Source: Calditrichota bacterium (GTDB taxonomy: Bacteria > Zhuqueibacterota > Zhuqueibacteria > Residuimicrobiales > Krinioviventaceae). From it: a stretch of DNA of 5,175 nt. Both the position numbers and the translations under genes were made by a program. The notes beneath the pieces were generated by a model, which was not told the origin of the DNA, searched no databases, and saw nothing but the letters and a program-made list of their open reading frames with translations. The stretch is from the NCBI GenBank assembly GCA_003818595.1, contig RPQV01000302.1, positions 1 through 5,175 of the forward strand, given 5' to 3'. Each line of letters starts with the position of its first letter. Positions within the stretch are counted from its first letter, which is position 1. Of the stretch, positions 1 to 5,175 are shown one piece after another.

Positions 1-247
1 AACCTCAAAAGACAGGTGATTTTCTTAAAGCCGTCAAATATAAAATGTAAAGATACATCCAGTTCAATTTCCATGGTTCATGACACGCGTTGCCGATAGT
101 TTAGATCAAATGACCGTAAAATGCAAATAATTCCTGCATTAGAGACAAGATGCTGATGGATCCACACAAAATCGCCGAGATCACAGAGGAAATTCTATTC
201 AACAGACTTTTCATGGCTGCATTCTTTATTTCAAACAAAAACTAGTC
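1..247. other. AT-rich stretch with no recognisable gene
   Basis: No open frame with a ribosome binding site and no tRNA-like or rRNA-like sequence could be recognised here on either strand. The last part (about 206-247) holds fragments such as ctttat followed by an A-rich stretch and agtc. These resemble the array to the right but do not keep its 21-bp spacing, so this may be a decayed or indel-bearing edge of that array. The upstream gene, if any, ends outside the window. Confidence 0.5.
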
Positions 248-772
248 TGTCATCTGCGAATGATCGTCGACTTTATCTCGAGCAAAGCCAAGTTGCTGCC
301 GCTCATAGTTCAAGTGAATTCGATTCTCGTTCATTTTATCTGAAACATTGTCGATTGGTTGTCATGGACTGTCCGTTTTAACTCGTTCTTTGTCAATGTC
401 ATGTCGATTTTAGTCCACTTTATGTAAAAGGATGATCATTGTGTGTCAAGCAACGCCCACTTTATCCCGAACATTGCCAAGTTTATATGATGAATTGTAA
501 AATTCAAATTGATCATTGACAAAATCATGAGGTTGGGAGACAAATCATTCGAGTCGGATGATAAATCGTTTAAGCGCAGCGAGAAAAGTTTTGATTTCAT
601 CGATGAATGTCAGAAGATCAGCGGCAAATTGTCCGAGTTCAATGACGAATGCGGGGAGCGCGGAAACCAATCATTCACGATCATCGATGCTTATTTGATG
701 AGAAAAACCAAATCAGCCGAACGAATCGGGGAATGCTGGAGATTCAATTGAAAATCAGCTCTGATGCGGCCG
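248..772. repeat. Degenerate tandem array with a 21-bp period
   Basis: Cutting the sequence into consecutive 21-mers from position 269 gives 23 units up to 751 with no insertion or deletion. Column 2 is A in 21 of 23 units, column 19 is G in 20 of 23, and column 4 is T in 19 of 23. One partial-match unit on each side extends the array to about 248 and 772. The units are very diverged; the clearest pair is 270-289 and 459-478, which share actttatc, cga and gcc at the same positions. Units 1-12 have a pyrimidine at column 10 (12 of 12), whereas units 13-23 have a purine there (11 of 11). The array therefore has two sub-types that meet near 521. Spacing is contiguous with no conserved-repeat/variable-spacer pattern, so it is not CRISPR. 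Function is unknown; decayed minisatellite, protein-binding array or remnant of a repetitive coding sequence are all possible. Confidence 0.75.
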
Positions 773-1168
773 GTTCAATCGGAAAAGGGCAATCTTGGCA
801 GCAGCATATAAAATGGCATAAACGCTTCCTATCGCCAGAGGCAGCAGCGCCTGCAATAAAGTGATTCCAAAGAAAACAACATTCAGCACACAAAAAATTG
901 CCAGAATAGACCCTTCGATAAGCCCCAGGTTCACCATCAATCCATAACATTCCGGCATGGATGACGCCCATATTCTGCCGATGCCGAACGTCAATGCCGC
1001 AATTCCCCATCCACCGGCGATGAATGCCAACGGGATTGGATAGGCGGAGTATCCGGGCAAAGGAAGATTGAACATGGGAAAGAAAAGAGCGGTAGCCGCG
1101 CCGATATCAACCACACCATTGCTGAATAAAACCAGATGAACAACGGAAATTCTGTTGCGAGTCTGCAT
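755..1168 (-). CDS. Small four-helix integral membrane protein, unknown function
   Basis: I do not recognise the family. The 137-residue product is almost entirely hydrophobic. It has about four membrane segments, roughly residues 8-33, 43-65, 74-98 and 100-125, with a basic N-terminus (QTRNR) and a basic C-terminal tail (FRLNRPHQS). The second segment is Gly-rich (AGGWGIAALTFGIG), which suggests tight helix packing. The start is ATG at 1168, because an AAGGAG ribosome binding site lies 7 bases upstream (1176-1181 read on the minus strand). An in-frame TTG at 1171 would sit too close to it. The gene follows the GH43-type gene on the same strand after 63 bp with no clear terminator between them, so co-transcription is plausible. 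No enzymatic motif is visible. Its stop codon falls where the 21-bp array begins. The reality of the gene is well supported by the binding site and consistent hydrophobicity; its role is open. Confidence 0.75.
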   Translation of the reverse strand: MQTRNRISVVHLVLFSNGVVDIGAATALFFPMFNLPLPGYSAYPIPLAFIAGGWGIAALTFGIGRIWASSMPECYGLMVNLGLIEGSILAIFCVLNVVFFGITLLQALLPLAIGSVYAILYAAAKIALFRLNRPHQS

Positions 1169-1175
1169 CAATTTG

Positions 1176-1181
1176 CTCCTT
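1176..1181 (-). promoter_or_regulatory. Ribosome binding site AAGGAG deciding the membrane-protein start
   Basis: On the minus strand AAGGAG is followed by 7 bases and then the ATG at 1168. It favours this ATG over the adjacent in-frame TTG codon at 1171, which would leave a spacing of only 4 bases. Confidence 0.7.
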
Positions 1182-1231
1182 GCTTGATCAGACCATATCT
1201 CCCCTCAGCTATCGATGAACGCCGGAGAATA

Positions 1232-2374
1232 TTAATCTTGCTGATTGATAGTGGGTCTGTTGTTGTGATAATTTATTTTCACTTTGGAGATAAACCAGGT
1301 ATTTCCCTGATCATGATTGCCCTGAAAAAACAGATAATCCTCTCCGTCGGGATGGCTGAAAAGGTGCGGATGCCCCGATTCACTTGAATTCCATGTTCCT
1401 GGTTGCCCGTTGGCGAGAAGAGGTTGCTCCGCAAGTCTTGTCCAGCGAACGCCGTCTGTACTTTGGGCGACGCCGATTTGCTGCGGAGCGTTATTGTATC
1501 CTCCGGCATAAAAGAGGATGAATATCCCGTTTTTCACAACAACCGACGGAGCTTCGATACAATCGCGTTCCCAGGGTAATTCAGGCCTGAGGATCGGCTT
1601 TCCCAGCGCCAAATCATGCCAATCTTCGCGGCGAAAATCTGTTGGAGCTGTTGCGACGGCGACACCCAGCATCTGCACTTTCATTTCAGGATCGCGGGTG
1701 GCATAATAGAGCAAAAAGCGATCGTTGATATGAATGACATCGGCGTCGATGGCTCGACCGGCGTTCCATTGGCCGACAGGTTTAAAAATCGGGTTGGTAT
1801 CATTGCGGAGAAAATGCACGCCGTCAATTGACCACGCATGACAGATGGCGTCGTTTCTCCCGTTACCGTATGTCTGGTAAAAAAGGTTTACTCTACCATC
1901 GACAACCAGAGCACAGGGAGCGGCGAACCCTTTCGCCTCATAGGTCGCCTCAGGATCACGATTCACCTCACCGATCCTCTTCCACTTTTCAAGATCATAG
2001 CTTTCAGCAATGCCGATACCCCAGCCATGTTCGACTCCCTCACTGTCTAAATAACCGGGAATTGAATAATACATCAGGTATCGTCCCTGAAAAATGATGA
2101 CATGTGGATCTTTGGCAAAGGGACGTCCCAGGCGGGTGGTGTCGCTGAACATCATCTGCGGGTGGGTCATATCATCAGCAGTGTCATCCGCGAAACTTCC
2201 GAGATCATTTTTCTGATCGACAACATGGCGGGCGCCGCTGTTTTCCACCACAGTGGGGTATGGCAAGTCAGGCGAGTCGTCACAATCATTGACCGTTTGA
2301 CCTGCGAGCTGAATGGTGATGGAAAACATTGTCATGAACAGTACTTTGATTAACTTACGATCACAACAATTCAT
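1232..2374 (-). CDS. Exported GH43-type five-bladed beta-propeller glycosidase
   Basis: The 380-residue protein starts with a signal peptide (basic DRK, then a hydrophobic core at about residues 8-25). An Asp-rich linker covers about residues 28-75 and the rest is a beta-propeller domain. Five aromatic strand motifs of similar shape mark the five blades: GRYLMYYS (97-104), GRVNLFYQ (160-167), DRFLLYYA (218-225), GIFILFYA (283-290) and DYLFFQG (346-352). Likely catalytic acids, by analogy with GH43 and related clan F/J enzymes, are Asp89 in AKDPHV (general base), Asp210 or Asp212 in AIDADV (pKa modulator) and Glu274 in CIEAPS (general acid). The family usually removes arabinofuranosyl, xylosyl or related residues from plant or algal polysaccharide; the actual substrate cannot be read here. 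The fold is also used by GH32, GH117 and GH130, so exact family membership is uncertain. ATG 2374 has AAGGAG 9 bases upstream. The gene is divergent from the GH51-like gene. Confidence 0.88.
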   Translation of the reverse strand: MNCCDRKLIKVLFMTMFSITIQLAGQTVNDCDDSPDLPYPTVVENSGARHVVDQKNDLGSFADDTADDMTHPQMMFSDTTRLGRPFAKDPHVIIFQGRYLMYYSIPGYLDSEGVEHGWGIGIAESYDLEKWKRIGEVNRDPEATYEAKGFAAPCALVVDGRVNLFYQTYGNGRNDAICHAWSIDGVHFLRNDTNPIFKPVGQWNAGRAIDADVIHINDRFLLYYATRDPEMKVQMLGVAVATAPTDFRREDWHDLALGKPILRPELPWERDCIEAPSVVVKNGIFILFYAGGYNNAPQQIGVAQSTDGVRWTRLAEQPLLANGQPGTWNSSESGHPHLFSHPDGEDYLFFQGNHDQGNTWFISKVKINYHNNRPTINQQD

Positions 2375-2383
2375 GATGACGTA

Positions 2384-2389
2384 CTCCTT
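2384..2389 (-). promoter_or_regulatory. Ribosome binding site AAGGAG of the GH43-type gene
   Basis: AAGGAG on the minus strand lies 9 bases upstream of the ATG at 2374 and supports that start, which also places the signal peptide at the very N-terminus. Confidence 0.7.
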
Positions 2390-2433
2390 CCGCCTAATAT
2401 AGCATCAACAGCCTGCCGGTTAGCTCGCCTTCC

Positions 2434-2457
2434 ATGCGCTCCGGGGAAACCCCGCAT
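2434..2457. other. GC-rich stem-loop in the leader of the GH43-type gene
   Basis: GGGG (2443-2446), loop AAA, then CCCC (2450-2453) forms a tight hairpin. ATGC (2434-2437) and GCAT (2454-2457) can extend it across a five-base one-sided bulge. It lies about 60-80 bases upstream of the GH43-type ATG, so on the minus strand it would sit in the 5' untranslated leader if transcription starts near 2500. On the plus strand it is followed by only a short T run, so terminator activity is doubtful. Confidence 0.35.
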
Positions 2458-2508
2458 TTTGATCCACATTCATTGAATGCGTCTTCGTTCATCCCCCTAG
2501 GCACCAAT

Positions 2509-2539
2509 CAAATTTAGAGCAGTTTGTCAAGGATTGCAA
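2509..2539 (-). promoter_or_regulatory. Candidate promoter for the GH43-type gene
   Basis: Read on the minus strand, TAAATTTG (2516 down to 2509) matches the Bacteroidota -7 element TAnnTTTG, with a TTG 20 bases further upstream (2539-2537). A perfect sigma-70-like TTGACA is also present (2530-2525) but has no good -10 box at 17 bases. The two readings exclude each other, and the organism's sigma-factor type is not known. Confidence 0.3.
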
Positions 2540-2550
2540 TACTATTTTTG
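2523..2550 (+). promoter_or_regulatory. Candidate TAnnTTTG-type promoter for the GH51-like gene
   Basis: TATTTTTG (2543-2550) fits TAnnTTTG, with TTTG 16 bases upstream (2523-2526), slightly closer than I would expect for the Bacteroidota type. It faces away from the similar minus-strand motif, giving a back-to-back pair. T-rich sequence makes a chance match possible. Confidence 0.25.
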
Positions 2551-2575
2551 CAGACAAGTTGTCGGAGAAATAGTG

Positions 2576-2591
2576 TTGCCAAGCTTGGTAA
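2576..2591. promoter_or_regulatory. Candidate operator palindrome CCAAGCTTGG
   Basis: CCAAGCTTGG (2579-2588) is a perfect 10-bp palindrome. With the flanks TTg and tAA the symmetry covers 14 of 16 bases. It overlaps a possible -35 element upstream of the GH51-like gene, where a bound dimeric repressor of LacI or similar type would block transcription. That role is inferred from symmetry and position only. Confidence 0.35.
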
Positions 2592-2604
2592 TATTCGATA
2601 AATT
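2576..2604 (+). promoter_or_regulatory. Candidate sigma-70-type promoter for the GH51-like gene
   Basis: TTGCCA (2576-2581, five of six to TTGACA), a 17-base spacer, then TAAATT (2599-2604, four of six to TATAAT). This would start transcription near 2611 and leave a leader of about 33 bases before the ATG at 2644. The palindrome CCAAGCTTGG overlaps the -35 box and spacer. Confidence 0.35.
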
Positions 2605-2633
2605 CATTCTGCCCCCGTTTAATTCATAAACTT

Positions 2634-2637
2634 GGAG
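2634..2637 (+). promoter_or_regulatory. Ribosome binding site GGAG deciding the GH51-like start
   Basis: GGAG is followed by 6 bases and then ATG 2644. An in-frame TTG at 2632 overlaps this binding site and so cannot use it; ATG 2644 is therefore the better start. Confidence 0.65.
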
Positions 2638-2643
2638 ACAGGT

Positions 2644-4137
2644 ATGCTGTTCAAGTCAGTATTCATTGGGATGGTATTTCAAGCAGCATTAATCGCTCAT
2701 GCAAAAGAGCCGATTCAGCTGTTCAACGACACACAAGCTTCTGTCGATACTCTTCGGGTGAATTACACTCGGGTGATCAACCGCACGGATCGCAGGCAGA
2801 TCGGCATCAACACCTGCTTTTTCACCGACGATGACCACACCTATTTTCGCAAACCGAGCCGACCATATCATGAAGCGATCAAAGAACTGGGCGTCCGATA
2901 CCTCAGATATCCTGGAGGGTGGAAATCCGATGTTCTTTTCTGGTCCAAGCCGCCTTATTCCCACGCCGATCCATCGCTCATATTACGTGGCTCGAAATAT
3001 TGGCCGTTTAATGATTCCCTGTTGGTCAATGATGACGGCACGTGGAGGATCGATCCCTATGATTTCGATGATTTCATAGAGACCTGCCGACGAACAGGCG
3101 CAGAGCCGGTCATTGTTGTGGCCTATAATGCGCTGCGCTGGCCGATTCGTACTGACACCCGCAAACCGTCTAAACAGGAGATCATTGAAAATGCTGCCGA
3201 GTGGGTGCGTTATACCAATGTTCGAAAACAGTATGGCATCAAATTCTGGGAGATCGGCAACGAAACCTGGCTGAATTTTGAGGACGAGACGGGGATGTTT
3301 GCCGCTATTGATCCCGATGTTTATGGATTTGACGTCGCGGATATTGCCGCAGCGATGAAAGCGGTTGATTCAACGATTTGGGTGGGAGTTAACGGTCATT
3401 CTGAATATTATTTCAGCCAAGTATTTGAAGAGGCTGCGCCATATATCGATTTTCTTTCCGTGCATACTTATCCGCTATATGGTTGGAAAAGTTATCAGGA
3501 TTATTTAGATCAGAATCCCGATGCCACAGCCATCGTCAAGACAGCTGCACGATCCCTGTCCGGATCGTCCGAACTTGCCAATCAGGACATAAAAATCATG
3601 GTGACTGAGTTTGCTTCCGGAACATTTGCTGAATGGGATCGTGAGGGGAGCAATCTCGGCCGAGCGTTGATCACGTTTGACCTGCAGGGACAACTGCTGC
3701 AGGATTCTTTATGCTATTTTTCGCAATTTTGGAATACCATCAATGTGTATGAGCAGGGCAATTCGGTTTTCAATGCTTTGGCGAATGACAACAGCCTGAC
3801 CGCCGTAGGGCAATCGCTGGCCCTTTGGGGACAATACCTGGAAGACGAAATGCTGCAGACCGGCAGCACAAAAATGGTCAAATGTTACGCCACGAAAACC
3901 GACGGCGGCAATCTGACCATTTTCATTTTGAACAAGGATCTCCAACCGCATCGCCTGCTGCTCAACATTGCAAACCTGCCCAGCGGAACCATGAAGCACG
4001 GTGAGGAATGGCGATTCACCGGAAACTCACTGCTTGATCCCGCGCCCGCGCTGAAATGGATAGGCAAAAGAAAGTTGGGCAAAAAGATCGAGATGAATAT
4101 TCCGTCGATTTCGATCACCCTGTTACGATTTCATTGA
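2644..4137 (+). CDS. Exported GH51-like (clan GH-A) glycoside hydrolase, probable alpha-L-arabinofuranosidase type
   Basis: From ATG 2644 the protein has 497 residues. Residues 1-20 form a signal peptide ending in AHA, a good signal peptidase I site, so it acts outside the cytoplasm. A TIM barrel follows. RYPGGW (88-93) resembles the LRFPGG strand of GH51/GH79/GH30 enzymes. WEIGNETW (202-209) contains the clan GH-A acid/base Glu207 after the typical Asn. SVHTYP (272-277) is the usual His/Tyr-bearing strand, and MVTEFAS (319-325) supplies the probable nucleophile Glu322. The C-terminal part (about 405-497, including GGNLTIFILNKD) looks like the beta-sandwich that packs against the barrel in these families. 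This implies a retaining double-displacement mechanism. GH51 arabinofuranosidase is the best guess; GH39, GH30 or GH79 are alternatives. It is divergent from the GH43-type gene and convergent with the GH2-type gene. Confidence 0.87.
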   Translation: MLFKSVFIGMVFQAALIAHAKEPIQLFNDTQASVDTLRVNYTRVINRTDRRQIGINTCFFTDDDHTYFRKPSRPYHEAIKELGVRYLRYPGGWKSDVLFWSKPPYSHADPSLILRGSKYWPFNDSLLVNDDGTWRIDPYDFDDFIETCRRTGAEPVIVVAYNALRWPIRTDTRKPSKQEIIENAAEWVRYTNVRKQYGIKFWEIGNETWLNFEDETGMFAAIDPDVYGFDVADIAAAMKAVDSTIWVGVNGHSEYYFSQVFEEAAPYIDFLSVHTYPLYGWKSYQDYLDQNPDATAIVKTAARSLSGSSELANQDIKIMVTEFASGTFAEWDREGSNLGRALITFDLQGQLLQDSLCYFSQFWNTINVYEQGNSVFNALANDNSLTAVGQSLALWGQYLEDEMLQTGSTKMVKCYATKTDGGNLTIFILNKDLQPHRLLLNIANLPSGTMKHGEEWRFTGNSLLDPAPALKWIGKRKLGKKIEMNIPSISITLLRFH

Positions 4138-4203
4138 TCCCGTCTCCCATTCCATCATCTTGATCTCTCTAACCCTCAATGGGGAGGAATCGGGGCGAGT
4201 TGA

Positions 4204-5175
4204 TTACAGCAGCTTCTTCAGCAGGCTGGGCGCGACGATATAGTCGGGGGTAAAATCATCTGACTGCATATAGTTGATCATCGATTGATAGAGCTGGTAC
4301 GCCTCCGGCCGATCGAGGATCTCTTTCAATCTGGCCGTACAGACCAGCAGGCTGCCTTTGCCGACGCTGAACTCAAAGATCAGACCGAATTTATGATTTC
4401 GCTCAAGATTATCGATGACTTGGACAATCGGTCGATAAGCGGGCGAGGTTTGGTCGAGTTCCAAAGGACGACTCGCTTTGATAATCGACCACCACTGCCA
4501 ATTCGTATGAGGATCAGTGGGGAAATCGTTAAAAATAGGGTGCTCGGGATCCGTCAAGATTCCCAAAGTCCCGGGCGAAACCGGCTTTTTCGCCCATTCG
4601 CTGATGCCTTTGAACATGCCGTAATTCCAAAAATCGGGTGGAAATAGTCCGGCGACGCTTTTCGCTTGTATCGATTCGTCGGACGGGAAAAGCAGCACTT
4701 TGGCCCCCTGCAGCAGCCTTGCCTCCACAGTTTCATCCCATTTTTCTGCCACGCTGATTTCCTGCACAACGACATTTTTATTCGGCGCCGGATAAACCCA
4801 TAGCGGATAGCTATTGCTGTATCCGCTCTTTTTCAAGGCGACATTGATCGTCAGTCTTTCTGCCGAGCTCATCATGCTCAGCGCCATGGAAATCTCTCCG
4901 ACTATTGTCAGCCCGCCGTTGGTCAATTTTAGGCTTTTCATCGTCCCTCCGTCAACGATCCGCCCCTGCCGATCAACCACTTGCCAGATCAGGTCATCAT
5001 TGATTGTCTGACGGGAATAATTAGCGGCCTTCACTTCGGCCTGGAAAACCTCGTCAACCTGCCAACAGTATTTGGGAAACTGCAGCAGCAAAACGACATC
5101 GTTGCACGATTGCAGCCAGCTTTCGCGGCTGATGACGTTTTTACTGTCCATAAACGCGTCAAGAATCCCCACCAG
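4204..5175 (-). CDS. C-terminal part of a GH2-type (beta-galactosidase-like) glycoside hydrolase, truncated by the window
   Basis: The open frame runs off the window at 5175 and begins upstream of it; the GTG at 5172 is only an internal Val. The visible 324 residues end at a TAA at 4204-4206. Numbering from that Val, GILDAFMDSK near the start resembles the segment following the TIM barrel in GH2-type enzymes. The stretch around WQVVDRQGRIVDGG (63-76) resembles the immunoglobulin-like sandwich after it. A more C-terminal alpha/beta-looking domain includes LLQGAKVLLFP (153-163), HPIFNDFPTD and NWQWWSII (about 211-231), PIVQVIDN (248-255) and FEFSVGKGSLLVC (266-278). I recall this tail from sugar-binding-domain GH2 proteins of polysaccharide degraders. 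The catalytic Glu residues lie outside the window, so substrate and activity cannot be judged. It converges on the GH51-like gene with a 66-bp gap. Confidence 0.8.
   Translation of the reverse strand: MVGILDAFMDSKNVISRESWLQSCNDVVLLLQFPKYCWQVDEVFQAEVKAANYSRQTINDDLIWQVVDRQGRIVDGGTMKSLKLTNGGLTIVGEISMALSMMSSAERLTINVALKKSGYSNSYPLWVYPAPNKNVVVQEISVAEKWDETVEARLLQGAKVLLFPSDESIQAKSVAGLFPPDFWNYGMFKGISEWAKKPVSPGTLGILTDPEHPIFNDFPTDPHTNWQWWSIIKASRPLELDQTSPAYRPIVQVIDNLERNHKFGLIFEFSVGKGSLLVCTARLKEILDRPEAYQLYQSMINYMQSDDFTPDYIVAPSLLKKLL

Larger units (their letters stand above)
2375..2643. promoter_or_regulatory. Divergent intergenic region rich in short palindromes
   Basis: This gap between two divergently transcribed exported glycosidase genes must carry the promoters for both. 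It holds several dyads: an imperfect hairpin at 2434-2457, CATTCA-T-TGAATG at 2467-2479, ATTGCAAT at 2533-2540, GACAA-G-TTGTC at 2553-2563 and CCAAGCTTGG at 2579-2588. Another TTGTC lies at 2524-2528. The density suggests operator sites for one or more regulators, but no regulator gene is in the window. The region is AT-rich apart from the GC hairpin. Confidence 0.55.

Noticed and set aside
509..751. 80-residue plus-strand ORF as a protein-coding gene
   Set aside because: It starts at TTG (first ATG at 527) with no ribosome binding site, and its heptad pattern is fully explained by the 21-bp DNA repeat.
248..772. CRISPR array
   Set aside because: Units are contiguous and all degenerate, with no conserved repeat separated by unique spacers, and no cas genes are nearby.
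744..1010. 88-residue minus-strand ORF overlapping the membrane-protein gene
   Set aside because: It lies in another frame of the membrane-protein gene, has no binding site of its own and has a composition typical of a shadow frame.
2102..2353. 83-residue plus-strand ORF opposite the GH43-type gene
   Set aside because: It is antisense to a well-supported gene and shows no binding site or recognisable motif.
2632..2643. TTG start at 2632 for the GH51-like gene
   Set aside because: It overlaps the GGAG binding site that is correctly spaced for ATG 2644, and the signal peptide begins naturally at that ATG.
4139..4187. Bidirectional terminator between the convergent genes
   Set aside because: CTCCCATT (4144-4151) can pair with AATGGGGAG (4178-4186, one bulge), but the loop is about 26 bases and no T run follows on either strand; too weak to call.
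5170..5172. GTG at the window edge as the start of the GH2-type gene
   Set aside because: The frame stays open to the window end and the residues around it match the middle of GH2-type proteins, so this is an internal codon.

Overview
The window looks like a carbohydrate-degradation neighbourhood from a bacterium of middling GC content. Three genes encode glycoside-hydrolase-type proteins: an exported five-bladed propeller enzyme of GH43 type on the minus strand, an exported TIM-barrel enzyme of the GH51/clan GH-A type on the plus strand, and the C-terminal third of a GH2-type (beta-galactosidase-like) protein on the minus strand. The lineage cannot be fixed from sequence alone. Two TAnnTTTG motifs between the divergent genes recall Bacteroidota promoters. 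However, three genes have good Shine-Dalgarno sequences (AAGGAG, AAGGAG, GGAG), which many Bacteroidota lack, so a related or unrelated polysaccharide-degrading phylum is equally possible.

Layout: 1-247 is AT-rich and shows no supportable gene. About 248-772 is a strongly degenerate tandem array with an unbroken 21-bp period, 23 well-phased units from 269 to 751. It changes sub-type near position 521. Its right half happens to stay open in one frame and gives a heptad-periodic 80-residue ORF that is probably not a gene. The array runs up to the stop codon of a small four-helix membrane protein (755-1168, minus), which lies 63 bp downstream of the GH43-type gene (1232-2374, minus) and may be co-transcribed with it.

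A 269-bp divergent regulatory region (2375-2643) separates the GH43-type gene from the GH51-like gene (2644-4137, plus). It contains several short palindromes and candidate promoters facing both ways. The GH51-like gene then converges on the GH2-type gene (4204 to beyond the window end, minus).

Together the two exported enzymes suggest extracytoplasmic trimming of an arabinose-, xylose- or galactose-containing polysaccharide. The two are probably co-regulated from the shared intergenic region. This substrate is inferred from family membership, not shown by the sequence. The most unusual element is the 21-bp array. I do not see a CRISPR array, tRNA, rRNA, transposase or phage gene.
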